A stretch of 18,736 bases of DNA from DASROJ01 sp035646975 (GCA_035646975.1 DASROJ010000316.1:1-18736), one strand, 5' to 3'; positions 1 to 6,885 are shown, counted from the first letter of the stretch. Notes: generated from the letters alone by a model not told the origin. A program made the numbers and translations.

Positions 1-1197
1 GGCAACGCACGCGCCGGTCAGACAGGGATGCGTGTTGTCGTTGGAGAAGGCCGGCGAATCCAGCGTCAGGCCGTTGTCTGCCAGTCCGAGAAACTGCGGC
101 TGCACGGCGTAGACGGCGCCGGCCAGTGAAAGGGCCGCACCGGGGTTCGGATCCTTGTAGTTCGGCAGACCGGTGCTGATGATGCCGCCGCCGTCGATGC
201 CAGCGGCACGCAGCGGAAGGATGAAGTCGCCGAAGTCGCGTGGATCGAGGAATCTTCCCATCTCGACCTGCGCGCTGGTGACCAGATTCATCTCGGCGTA
301 GCCGGACTCCTCCCAGATCGACAGGACGCCCGGGTCGTCGGCCACCTCGAGCAGCCGGTTGTTGCGAACGATCGCGGAGACGAAGTCCTCTCCCGCCACG
401 TCGCGATGCACCTGCCGGATCTCGCCGCCGGCATGCCGCACCGACTCGACGACCTGGTCGACATCCTCACCCGGCATGACCCGTATCACGATGTAGAAGT
501 CATCGGAAGCGGCGCGATCCGGATCCCTCAGCGCGCCCCGTCCCACACGCGAGTCGATCTTGTCGGATCGGGAAAGCTCGCTGGAGAACTGGAATTTCGA
601 GCGGTCCGCCAGGGCGGCGGCGCCGGCCGCGTCGGACACGCGAACGAGAAACGCGTTGTTCGGCACATAGTCGATCGGCTCGAGGCCGAGGGCCTTCAGA
701 CTCGCGCGAATCTGCAGCGAATCCTTGCCAGCGACAGCCGCGGGGGTCAGCTGCGCGATGTAATAGGATCCCTTGCCCTTGCGGGTGCCCGCCGGGCGCG
801 CCGAGGCGCTGAGCGCTGCCGGAAGATTCTGGCGCAGCCCCTGCTCACGGACATCGATGGATCCTTTGCCGTTGGGCAGAATCAGGGTGTAGGGGGAGTC
901 GAGGCGATCCATCGGGACGTGACCGTAGGATTTCAGCCCGGCCGCGTCCGGGACGGGCCACCAGCTGGCCGCCGGGCGCCCGTAGAACTGACGCTTCATC
1001 TTGCCGGTGAACTTCAGCTCGGCGTCGATGTAGCTCTGAGGGCGATCGTCCACGTGGGCTCTGGGGAGCAACCGTCGGGCAGGTTGGCGATCCCGACTTG
1101 CCATGACGACCGGCGCGGCCAGAAGGGCCAGCGCCGCGATGATACCCAGCCATGCGATGCGGCGAGTCGATCCTACTTTGGTCCACCTCGATGACAT
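1..1197 (-). CDS. Secreted subtilisin-like (S8) serine peptidase, N-terminal part (truncated by window edge)
   Basis: The gene reads off the left edge: 399 codons from the ATG at 1197 with no stop. Residues 1-33 look like a Sec signal peptide: basic start, hydrophobic stretch at 15-32, likely cut after VMA33. Residues 145-220 (YYIAQL..., then ALGLEPIDYVPNNAFLVRV) resemble the N-terminal domain seen before the catalytic domain in many large bacterial S8 proteins, and 232-305 is a second similar segment. Residues 332-399 (AAGIDGGG, then LADNGLTLDSPAF) look like the start of the catalytic domain, with Asp374 the candidate catalytic Asp. The His and Ser would lie outside the window, so activity cannot be judged. 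A G-rich stretch (GGGGGGGGAAAC) just before the ATG can serve as ribosome binding site. The family call is from pattern recognition; an inactive S8-like surface protein is possible. Confidence 0.65.
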   Translation of the reverse strand, partial: MSSRWTKVGSTRRIAWLGIIAALALLAAPVVMASRDRQPARRLLPRAHVDDRPQSYIDAELKFTGKMKRQFYGRPAASWWPVPDAAGLKSYGHVPMDRLDSPYTLILPNGKGSIDVREQGLRQNLPAALSASARPAGTRKGKGSYYIAQLTPAAVAGKDSLQIRASLKALGLEPIDYVPNNAFLVRVSDAAGAAALADRSKFQFSSELSRSDKIDSRVGRGALRDPDRAASDDFYIVIRVMPGEDVDQVVESVRHAGGEIRQVHRDVAGEDFVSAIVRNNRLLEVADDPGVLSIWEESGYAEMNLVTSAQVEMGRFLDPRDFGDFILPLRAAGIDGGGIISTGLPNYKDPNPGAALSLAGAVYAVQPQFLGLADNGLTLDSPAFSNDNTHPCLTGACVA

Positions 1198-1228
1198 GTT
1201 TCCCCCCCTGAGTGGCCGACAGGTGTGG

Positions 1229-1248
1229 TGCCGCTCCCCCGAGCGGCA
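1229..1248 (-). other. Perfect hairpin in the 5' leader of the S8-type gene
   Basis: TGCCGCTC and GAGCGGCA are exact reverse complements around a four-base loop, giving an 8-bp GC-rich stem. It ends 31 bases before the ATG at 1197, so on the minus-strand transcript it lies in the untranslated leader. It could affect translation or mRNA stability. No U-run follows, so it is not an obvious terminator. Function is inferred only from position. Confidence 0.45.
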
Positions 1249-1453
1249 GGATGTGCAGGACTTGCCGGACGATTTGAAAATGATGCTGGACATGGCGCTG
1301 ATGACCCCTTGGTGTGCCGGGTCGATGCAGGGTTGACGACTGCCGGACGGAAGCGCGCCCAGGCCGTGCGAAATGGTGATTCGACGGTGACCCACACTTC
1401 CCGCACCTGAGACCCCCTGGGGCGGACTCCCCCAAATTCATGAGCTAGCCCCT

Positions 1454-1482
1454 CTTATACGGCGAGACCGCCGGCGAGGCAA
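1454..1482 (-). promoter_or_regulatory. Candidate sigma70-type promoter for the S8-type gene
   Basis: On the minus strand, TTGCCT (1482-1477) is followed after 17 bases by TATAAG (1459-1454). Both hexamers are close to the sigma70 consensus and the spacing is ideal. Transcription would start near 1447, leaving a leader of about 250 nt before the ATG at 1197. No other equally good site was seen closer to the gene. Confidence 0.5.
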
Positions 1483-1532
1483 CGAAAAGAGAGCGGAGTT
1501 CCATCCGCAGACAAATAAAGATGTTGGGAAGG

Positions 1533-1562
1533 TTGAGCGGCGCCAGCCTTCACGGGTACAAT
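1533..1562 (+). promoter_or_regulatory. Candidate promoter for the nfeD-stomatin pair
   Basis: TTGAGC at 1533-1538 and TACAAT at 1557-1562 are separated by 18 bases. The -10 hexamer is followed by CGGGCC, similar to the CGCGCG that follows two other -10-like elements in this window. The predicted start of transcription is about 20 bases before the ATG at 1590, giving a short leader with GGAGG at 1576-1580. Confidence 0.55.
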
Positions 1563-1589
1563 CGGGCCCGTCTCTGGAGGTTCGCGCCG

Positions 1590-2036
1590 ATGCCGAGGTT
1601 CTGGAACTGGATGCTTGTTCTCGGGGGCGCCGCCCTGATCCTCGTCGAGGTCGCACTGGGCGGTTTCGCGGGCTTCGATCTGGTGCTGATCGGCAGCGCA
1701 TTCGTGATCGGCGGAGCCGCCGGGCTGTTCCTGGGCGATCTCTACCTCGGGATGCTGATCGCCGGCGTGCTTTGCGCGGTGTACATCCTGGTCGGCCGCC
1801 GCTGGGTGCGCCGACACCTGCAGCTGAAAATCGGCGGGCACAAGAGCGGCGCCGATGCGGCCATCGGATTGAAGGCGCTCGTGCTGGCTCCCATCGCTCC
1901 GCACCAGGCTGGCCGGGTGCGGGTAAGGGACGAGGAGTGGCGGGCCGCGCTCGAGGAAGGGGCAACCGCCCCGATCGAACAGGGAGCCGAGGTCACGATC
2001 ACCGGCGTGGACGGCGTGACCCTTCTGGTGAGGTGA
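1590..2036 (+). CDS. NfeD-like membrane protein (short form)
   Basis: 148 aa. Three hydrophobic segments (about 5-25, 30-50, 53-70) are followed by a soluble C-terminal domain (about 90-148) with the typical NfeD OB-fold ending: a GRVRVRDEEWRA stretch, then GAEVTITGVDGVTLLV. This is the short NfeD class without the ClpP-like protease domain. Members usually sit next to an SPFH/stomatin gene, and here the stomatin gene begins five bases after the stop. The pair is thought to act together in membrane microdomains and membrane-protein quality control. The start at 1590 is chosen because GGAGG lies nine bases upstream and the first membrane segment begins right after it; a longer frame starting at 1521 would begin upstream of the predicted promoter's -35. 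Confidence 0.85.
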   Translation: MPRFWNWMLVLGGAALILVEVALGGFAGFDLVLIGSAFVIGGAAGLFLGDLYLGMLIAGVLCAVYILVGRRWVRRHLQLKIGGHKSGADAAIGLKALVLAPIAPHQAGRVRVRDEEWRAALEEGATAPIEQGAEVTITGVDGVTLLVR

Positions 2037-2041
2037 TTTCG

Positions 2042-2917
2042 ATGACGTTGAATCAGTTCCCGTTCATCCTGCTGGCGATATTCGCGTTCGTCATGCTCGT
2101 CGCCCTGGCCCGCTCGGCGCGCGTGGTGTCCCAGGCCGAGAAGGGGCTCGTGCTCAGGCTGGGCAAGTACCGCGCCACGGTCGATTCGGGACTCACCTTC
2201 CTGGTGCCGGTCATCGAAGACCTCATCAAGGTGGACATCCGGGAGCGTGTCATCAACGTCGAGCCGCAGAAGGTGATCACCAAGGACAACGTCTCGGTGG
2301 TGGTCGACGCGGTGATCTACTACCGGATCATCGACCCGGTGAAGGCCACCTTCGAGGTGCAGAACTTCGGCTACGCCGCCACCACGCTGGCGCAGACGAA
2401 CCTGAGAAACCTGATCGGCGACAAGTCGCTCGACGAGACACTCACGGCGCGCGACACGATCAACGCGAACCTGCGCGCCGTTCTCGATGAAGCGACCAAT
2501 ACCTGGGGAGTCAAGGTGACGCGGGTCGAAGTCCAGAAGATCGACCCGCCGGCGGACATCACCGAGGCGATGTCGCGCCAGATGAAGGCCGAGCGGGACA
2601 AGAGGGCGAATATCCTGGAGGCCGAAGGGGTCAAGCAGGCGCAGATCCTTCAGGCCGAAGGGGTGCGGCAGTCGGAGATCCTGAGGGCGGAAGGGGATGC
2701 CCAGGCGCGAATCCTCCGCGCCAACGCGGAGGCCAAGGCGATCGAGGCGGTATCGAACGCCGCCGAGGAGTTCTTCAAGGATCGGGCGCTGGCCAGCAAG
2801 CGGCTCGACGTTCTGAACAATGTCCTGGCCAACCAGGCCAAGTTCATCGTGCCGTCGGGTTCCGACCTGGTCAACGTGCTGGGCCTGGACGACAAGAATA
2901 TCGTGCCACTCAAGTGA
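2042..2917 (+). CDS. SPFH/stomatin family protein (slipin/QmcA-like)
   Basis: 291 aa. An N-terminal membrane segment (about 6-24) is followed by the SPFH domain (about 28-185), with typical stretches EKGLVLRLGKY (33-43), the IRERVINVEPQKVITKDNV region (66-84) and VVVDAVIYYRI (86-96). A charged coiled-coil region (about 180-245) holds an 11-residue repeat, and a C-terminal segment (252-285) probably supports oligomerisation. Such proteins form large ring-like membrane assemblies, often with NfeD partners and sometimes with FtsH-type proteases. GAGGTG at 2029-2034, seven bases upstream of the ATG, is a plausible ribosome binding site overlapping the nfeD end, so the two genes are likely co-translated. 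Length and domain order are normal for the family. Confidence 0.92.
   Translation: MTLNQFPFILLAIFAFVMLVALARSARVVSQAEKGLVLRLGKYRATVDSGLTFLVPVIEDLIKVDIRERVINVEPQKVITKDNVSVVVDAVIYYRIIDPVKATFEVQNFGYAATTLAQTNLRNLIGDKSLDETLTARDTINANLRAVLDEATNTWGVKVTRVEVQKIDPPADITEAMSRQMKAERDKRANILEAEGVKQAQILQAEGVRQSEILRAEGDAQARILRANAEAKAIEAVSNAAEEFFKDRALASKRLDVLNNVLANQAKFIVPSGSDLVNVLGLDDKNIVPLK
2612..2740 (+). repeat. 33-bp in-frame tandem repeat (four imperfect units) in the stomatin coiled coil
   Basis: Units start at 2612, 2645, 2678 and 2711 and encode ILEAEGVKQAQ, ILQAEGVRQSE, ILRAEGDAQAR and a degenerate fourth unit beginning ILRANAEAKA. An 11-residue periodicity of hydrophobic, acidic and Gln/Arg positions is usual for the stomatin alpha-helical rod. 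The first three DNA units stay clearly similar, so recent expansion or contraction is possible. Confidence 0.8.
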
Positions 2918-2930
2918 CGCGGGTGACCAA

Positions 2931-2959
2931 TTGACCGGATCGCCCGATCGTGTTATGGA
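2931..2959 (+). promoter_or_regulatory. Candidate promoter for the DUF1326 gene
   Basis: TTGACC at 2931-2936 and TATGGA at 2954-2959 are 17 bases apart. The -35 matches consensus at five of six positions; the -10 is weaker. The predicted leader is about 40 nt. The 90-bp gap after the stomatin gene also suggests separate transcription. No terminator is evident between them. Confidence 0.4.
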
Positions 2960-2995
2960 TGAGCGTTCCAGCTCCACACACATTCCATGAATTTC

Positions 2996-3001
2996 AGGAG
3001 G
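2996..3001 (+). promoter_or_regulatory. Strong ribosome binding site that sets the DUF1326 start
   Basis: AGGAGG lies six bases before the ATG at 3008. An in-frame ATG at 2987 lies upstream of this site, so translation from 3008 is preferred. That start also puts the signal peptide at the very N-terminus. Confidence 0.75.
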
Positions 3002-3007
3002 AAGTGC

Positions 3008-3772
3008 ATGAGAAAGTCGGTTCTTGCAGTGTCCGCCCTGCTCGCTTTGGTCGCGCTGGGGGCCGCCGTCGGTGCGGCCGCGCCGCAGGGGGCCAAGGCG
3101 TCGGCTCCGTCCGGGCCGGAGTGGAAGATGAACGCCACGGTCATCGAAGCCTGCTCCTGCACGATGTTCTGCCAGTGTTACTTCAACACGGCGCCCTCGG
3201 GTCACCATGAGCATGCCGGCGCCACCGAGCATTTCTGCCGCGCCAACAACGCCTACAAGATCAACTCGGGTCATTACGGGGACGTGAAGCTCGACGGCGC
3301 GAAGTTCTGGATCATTGCCGATCTCGGCGGTGACTTCTCCAAGGGGATCATGGACTGGGCGATCGTGACCTTCGACAAGACCGTCACCAAGGAGCAGCGC
3401 GACGGGATCCTGCAGATCGCATCGCACCTGTTCCCCGTCCAGTGGAAGTCGTTCAAGACGGCCGAAGGAGACATCACCTGGAACTACGACGGCAGCGGCG
3501 ATGCGCATGCGCTGCTCGACGGGGGCAAGACGGCCGAGGTGCACCTCAAGGCCTCCCCCAACGCCAACAAGCCGGGCGAGCCGGTGGTGGTCAAGAACCT
3601 GAGATACTGGGGCGCCACCAGCAACGACGGCTTCGTGCTGATGCCGAACGTGATCGAGACCTACCGGGTGAGCGACAAGGCTTTCGAGTTCAAGGGGACC
3701 AACGGATTCATGCTGACCCTCGACATCGACTCGAAGAACGCTCCTCCCGCGGCGGGCGCCAGCTCTTTCTGA
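3008..3772 (+). CDS. Secreted DUF1326-family protein with a Cys/His cluster
   Basis: 254 aa. Residues 1-25 look like a Sec signal peptide (MRKS, then a hydrophobic stretch, cut near GAAA), so the protein is probably periplasmic or secreted. The mature part starts with the hallmark of DUF1326: a CxCxxxCxC cluster (Cys49, 51, 55, 57) followed by aromatic YF. His66, His67, His69, His75 and Cys77 follow closely, which together could bind a metal. The rest (about 80-250) is beta-rich with no recognised catalytic motif. The function of DUF1326 is not established to my knowledge. It is transcribed toward the NicO-like gene, with only 24 bases between the two stops, and it sits near other possible metal-handling genes. 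The metal role is inference. Confidence 0.75.
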   Translation: MRKSVLAVSALLALVALGAAVGAAAPQGAKASAPSGPEWKMNATVIEACSCTMFCQCYFNTAPSGHHEHAGATEHFCRANNAYKINSGHYGDVKLDGAKFWIIADLGGDFSKGIMDWAIVTFDKTVTKEQRDGILQIASHLFPVQWKSFKTAEGDITWNYDGSGDAHALLDGGKTAEVHLKASPNANKPGEPVVVKNLRYWGATSNDGFVLMPNVIETYRVSDKAFEFKGTNGFMLTLDIDSKNAPPAAGASSF

Positions 3773-3796
3773 GCGTTGGCGCAGCGCCTGGATTGA

Positions 3797-4447
3797 TCAG
3801 GAGGCGGCCCGGGAAAGAAGGGTGAACGAGATCCATCCCAGGCCGAGCAGAAGAGCGGAAGAACCGGCGGCGCCGGCAAGCCATGGATACCATCTGGCCC
3901 CGGCGCCGCCAGCCACCTTTCCGAACAATCCGCCGATGGCCATCGCATACAAGGCCATGGCCGAGATGACGCCTCCGCTGAACGCCAGGATGTAGGCGAG
4001 GACGGCCCAGGCCGAATCCATCAGGCCGACCGGGATGATCACCAGCAGTCCTGCCGAACCGGCCAGTCCGTGAAGCGCTCCCACCCAGAATATCGACCCG
4101 ACCGCCGGACGCGGGGTGTGATGCGCCTCGTGATGCGACGGGTCCCAGCCACGCCGCAGCCCCGCGAGCACCCAGCTTCCCACCCCGACCAGCATCACGC
4201 CGACGGCAAGCTCGGCCGCGGTCTGCAGGCCCGCAGACACCACGAGCCGGAATGCAGACGCCGCGATTCCCGCCGCGGCCAGCGTGAGAGAGTGGCCGAG
4301 CCCCCAGCGAATAGCGAACCCCACGGCGGTCCCGGCGGCCGGCCGGCGCGCGATGAACGCGGTGACCGCCGCGAGGTGGTCAGGGTCGAAGGCGTGCAGA
4401 CCGCCGAGGATCAGCGCCGTGGCCATCACCAGCGGCAGAGGGGTCAC
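3797..4447 (-). CDS. NicO/UreH-like nickel-cobalt transporter
   Basis: 216 aa, about six hydrophobic segments. The signature of nickel/cobalt transporters of this superfamily is present: HAFDPDH (His18, Asp23, His24, an Hx4DH motif) in the first helix, followed by GLGHSLTL (His52), and HGLAGSAGL (126-134) in a later helix. A His-rich loop SHHEAHH (104-110) separates the two halves, as often seen in Ni/Co carriers. Import versus export cannot be told from this. The start is GTG at 4447, overlapping the stop of the upstream PLP enzyme gene by four bases (GTGA), so translation is probably coupled. A later ATG eight codons in would leave little before the first helix. Relatives near urease or Ni-enzyme genes supply nickel, but no such enzyme is in this window. 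Confidence 0.8.
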   Translation of the reverse strand: MTPLPLVMATALILGGLHAFDPDHLAAVTAFIARRPAAGTAVGFAIRWGLGHSLTLAAAGIAASAFRLVVSAGLQTAAELAVGVMLVGVGSWVLAGLRRGWDPSHHEAHHTPRPAVGSIFWVGALHGLAGSAGLLVIIPVGLMDSAWAVLAYILAFSGGVISAMALYAMAIGGLFGKVAGGAGARWYPWLAGAAGSSALLLGLGWISFTLLSRAAS

Positions 4448-5433
4448 GTCGTCGCCAGCCCTTGCTCTTTCATCCACGCGTCGTTGAAAAGCTTCGACAT
4501 GTAGTTGCGCCCCGAGTCGCTGAGCACCGTGATGATCGTCGCGCCCGGTCCGAGCTGTCTGGCCACCTTCAGGGCCCCTGCCACGGACAATCCGGCCGAG
4601 CCGCCCACGAACAGACCCTCCTGCCGGATGATCTGCCGCGTGGCGGCGAGCGCTTCCGCATCGGTGACGCGGATGATGCCGTCCAGCGAGGTGCCGTCGA
4701 AGATGCCGGGCACCCGGCCGATGCCGACACCCTCGAGTACCGACGACCCCTCGGCTTTCGGCTCGCCGGTGGTCATCAAATTGAAATAAACCGAGCCCAT
4801 CGGATCGGCCGCGATCAGCTTGATGTCCGGTTTGCGCTGCTTGAGGAAAGTGCCCGCGCCGATCAAGGTTCCCGAGGTGCCCATGCCGGCCACCATCGCG
4901 TCGATCTTCCCGCCGGTCTGCTCCCACAGCTCGGGGCCCGTGGTTTCATAGTGCGACTTCGTGTTGGCGGGATTGTTGAACTGGTCCATCAGGACGGCGC
5001 CCGGTGTTTCGGCGACGATCCGCTTGGCAATCTCGTGGTAGTGATTCGGATCTCCCCACGGAGCTTTCTTCGCCAGCACGACCTCGGCGCCGAACACGCG
5101 CGCAAAGTCCGCCTTCTCCCGCGCCATCGTTTCGGGAATGACGAGAATGCAGCGGTAACCCTTCGCCGCGCAAACCATCGCCACGCCGACGCCCGTGTTG
5201 CCCGCGGTTCCCTCAACGACGACGCCGCCGGGTTTGAGCCGCCCCGATCTCTCCGCTTCCGAAACCATGAACAGGGCGGGGCGGTCCTTCACCGAGTGGC
5301 CGGCGCTCAGGAACTCGCACTTGCCGAGGATGCGGCAGCCGCCACTGGCCTCGTCGAACGAGTGCAGGTGAACCAGGGGCGTGTTGCCGATCAGCTCGAG
5401 CGCGTTGTGTGTGATGCGGTCGTGGTGTGACAT
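4444..5433 (-). CDS. Cysteine synthase / cystathionine beta-synthase family PLP enzyme
   Basis: 329 aa, fold type II PLP enzyme of sulfur amino-acid metabolism. Visible motifs: LIGNTPLVHL (14-23), the PLP lysine in HSVKDR (Lys49), the substrate loop TAGNTG (76-81; usual form TSGNTG), the phosphate loop GTSGT (185-189; usual form GTGGT), EGVG (234-237), and a C-terminal SDSGRNYMSKLFNDAWM stretch typical of CBS-like members. There is no C-terminal pair of CBS regulatory domains. It may make cysteine from O-acetylserine plus sulfide, or cystathionine; the sequence alone does not settle it. The start at 5433 is chosen over an upstream in-frame ATG at 5490 because GGGAG lies seven bases before it and the candidate promoter lies between the two. 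The gene is coupled to the NicO-like gene downstream. Confidence 0.88.
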   Translation of the reverse strand: MSHHDRITHNALELIGNTPLVHLHSFDEASGGCRILGKCEFLSAGHSVKDRPALFMVSEAERSGRLKPGGVVVEGTAGNTGVGVAMVCAAKGYRCILVIPETMAREKADFARVFGAEVVLAKKAPWGDPNHYHEIAKRIVAETPGAVLMDQFNNPANTKSHYETTGPELWEQTGGKIDAMVAGMGTSGTLIGAGTFLKQRKPDIKLIAADPMGSVYFNLMTTGEPKAEGSSVLEGVGIGRVPGIFDGTSLDGIIRVTDAEALAATRQIIRQEGLFVGGSAGLSVAGALKVARQLGPGATIITVLSDSGRNYMSKLFNDAWMKEQGLATT

Positions 5434-5454
5434 CGTGGCGCTCCCAGGAGACGA

Positions 5455-5490
5455 CGCGCGATTATAGGAGCCTTCCACCGGAGGAAGCAA
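5455..5490 (-). promoter_or_regulatory. Promoter for the PLP enzyme-NicO operon
   Basis: On the minus strand, TTGCTT (5490-5485) is followed after 18 bases by a perfect TATAAT (5466-5461) and then CGCGCG. The 12-base string TATAATCGCGCG also occurs at 17259-17270. Transcription would start near 5454, about 20 bases before the ATG at 5433. Its upstream part abuts the control region of the divergent DUF4198 gene. Confidence 0.65.
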
Positions 5491-5538
5491 CGACGTCCCG
5501 GAATTGTGATAGTGTCATTTTCGCTGGAGGGTCGGGGT

Positions 5539-6366
5539 ATGGGTGCCCACCGAGCTTCGCGGGGCGTTGCAATCTGGGCCGCGCTGGCTCTGCTCGCCGT
5601 CGGAGCGGCGCGAGCCCATGATTTCTGGATAGAGCCGGGAAGCTATACGCCGGCCGTCGGAGAGGTCATCCCGATCCGGCTCCGTGTCGGAGAGCACTTC
5701 GCCGGAGAGCCATTCGTTCGCAAGCCCGATCGGATCGAATGGTTCGCGGCGGTGGGACCGAAAGGCGAATCTCCGGTTCCGGGCGAGGCGGGCGCCGAGC
5801 CGGCCGGCAAGCTCAGCATCGAAACGCCGGGAATTCACGTCATCGGTTACCGCAGCCGCCAGTCCTTCATCGAGCTCAGCTCGGTTCAGTTCGAGCAATA
5901 CCTGAAAGAAGAAGGACTCGGGCGAATCCTCGAGCTGCGCGCCGCTCATGGCGACCGGAACAGCAAAGCGCGCGAGCTGTACTCCCGGTGCGCCAAGTCG
6001 CTCGTGTCGGCCGGCGCCGCGAAACCGGGAGGCCACGACCGCGTGCTGGGCTTTCCACTGGAGCTGGTTCCCGAGATCAATCCCTACAGCCTGGGCGGCC
6101 GGGGCGCGCTGCCGATCCGGCTGCTCTTCCATGGAAGCCCCCTGGCGGGCGCGCAGGTGCAGGCGATCAGCCACCAGGATCCCCGCGTCGTCGTCACCGT
6201 TCTCACAGACGCGGATGGACGGGCGACTTTGCGTCTGGATCGTCCCGGTGCCTGGCTGGTCAAGACAATACACATGTACGAGTCGACGGACAGGTTGAAG
6301 GCCGACTGGGAGAGCCTCTGGGCCACGCTCACGTTCGAGGTTCCGGCCGTTGCGTCATCCAGATGA
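5539..6366 (+). CDS. Exported DUF4198-family protein, putative metal-related
   Basis: 275 aa. A signal peptide (1-26) ends in ARA, and cleavage there would leave a mature N-terminus starting His27-Asp-Phe-Trp. The AHDFWIEP start, the GEVIPIRLRVGEHFAGEP stretch (41-58) and the C-terminal Ig-like domain (about 190-240, GRATLRLDRPGAWLVK near its end) are characteristic of DUF4198, a family linked in databases to nickel/cobalt uptake. No membrane anchor is seen beyond the signal peptide. GGAGG at 5526-5530, eight bases before the ATG at 5539, supports this start. The gene is divergent from an operon encoding a NicO-like transporter, which supports a metal role, though direct evidence is lacking. 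Confidence 0.75.
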   Translation: MGAHRASRGVAIWAALALLAVGAARAHDFWIEPGSYTPAVGEVIPIRLRVGEHFAGEPFVRKPDRIEWFAAVGPKGESPVPGEAGAEPAGKLSIETPGIHVIGYRSRQSFIELSSVQFEQYLKEEGLGRILELRAAHGDRNSKARELYSRCAKSLVSAGAAKPGGHDRVLGFPLELVPEINPYSLGGRGALPIRLLFHGSPLAGAQVQAISHQDPRVVVTVLTDADGRATLRLDRPGAWLVKTIHMYESTDRLKADWESLWATLTFEVPAVASSR

Positions 6367-6396
6367 GACAGCTCGTGTTCACCTGACTCGTAACTG

Positions 6397-6431
6397 ACTC
6401 ACTCTTCGTGAGTTGTGCGGCCCTCTTTGTT
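6397..6431 (+). terminator. Weak candidate terminator after the DUF4198 gene
   Basis: ACTCAC (6397-6402) and GTGAGT (6408-6413) form a 6-bp stem with a TCTTC loop. A T-rich stretch (CTTTGTTT) follows only after a gap of about 12 bases, so the match to an intrinsic terminator is poor. Its place between DUF4198 and the nuo promoter candidate makes it plausible. Confidence 0.3.
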
Positions 6432-6460
6432 TGACCTCACGCGCCGCCCTGTGATAGCTT
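6431..6460 (+). promoter_or_regulatory. Candidate promoter of the complex I operon
   Basis: TTGACC at 6431-6436 is followed after 18 bases by TAGCTT at 6455-6460, preceded by TGTGA. The -35 is good and the -10 is mediocre. The leader to the nuoA start would be about 60 nt. This is the best site in the 162-bp gap before nuoA, and no further promoter is obvious until the end of nuoN. Confidence 0.45.
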
Positions 6461-6528
6461 TTCGCTTTGCCAGCCTTGCGATCATCCCGAAACGGACCGA
6501 AAACGGTTGTCCACCCGAGGTGTGAGGC

Positions 6529-6885
6529 TTGTTCGAACAGTATCTGCAGGCTCTCATCCTCCTAGCCGTCGCGGTGACGGCGGCGGCCGGACTGATCGTC
6601 CTGTCGCGTCTGGCCGGACGCGTCAAGGGATCGCACACCAAGACGTACGCCTACGAGTGCGGCAGCGTGCTGATCGACAAAGGCCGCAAGCGGATCCCGA
6701 TCAAGTTCTATCTCGTCGCGATGATGTTCATCCTGTTCGACATCGAGGCGGCATTCCTCTACCCGTGGGCCGTGATGTTCCGCAGGCTCGGCTTCGCCGG
6801 GTTCCTCGAGATGATGATGTTCATCTCCGTGCTCGTGGTGGGATACGTCTACATCTGGCGCCGTGGCGCGTTCACCTGGGAGTAG
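6529..6885 (+). CDS. nuoA: NADH-quinone oxidoreductase subunit A
   Basis: 118 aa, three membrane helices (about 6-28, 60-82, 92-112). NuoA is a small membrane subunit at the junction of the peripheral and membrane arms of complex I. It carries the conserved YECG (42-45) of the first loop and the very typical KFYLVAMMFILFDIEAAFLY region (59-78), with conserved Asp71 and Glu73. The start is TTG at 6529 with GAGG eight bases upstream; the family's N-terminus begins at this place and no ATG fits. It opens the operon. The next gene is nuoC after three bases, where nuoB would normally lie. Confidence 0.93.
   Translation: MFEQYLQALILLAVAVTAAAGLIVLSRLAGRVKGSHTKTYAYECGSVLIDKGRKRIPIKFYLVAMMFILFDIEAAFLYPWAVMFRRLGFAGFLEMMMFISVLVVGYVYIWRRGAFTWE

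Larger units (their letters stand above)
1198..1589. other. Divergent intergenic region with two opposing promoters
   Basis: This 392-bp gap lies between the S8-type gene (minus) and the nfeD-like gene (plus). It holds a minus-strand promoter candidate near 1454-1482, a plus-strand one at 1533-1562, and a perfect hairpin at 1229-1248 inside the minus-strand leader. Short reading frames can be drawn through it, but none has a convincing start site or recognisable product. I see no tRNA or known riboswitch signature. Confidence 0.6.

Noticed and set aside
845..1441. Minus-strand 198-codon frame covering the leader and start of the S8-type gene
   Set aside because: It overlaps the better-supported S8-type frame, which has a signal peptide and family features; this one has neither.
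1742..3544. 600-codon open frame antisense to the nfeD, stomatin and DUF1326 genes
   Set aside because: It mirrors three well-supported genes, its protein is Arg/Asp/His-rich without family features, and such frames are expected in GC-rich DNA.
3773..3796. Bidirectional terminator in the 24-bp convergent gap
   Set aside because: GGCGCAGCGCC can pair only through three or four bases around a tiny loop and no U-run follows.
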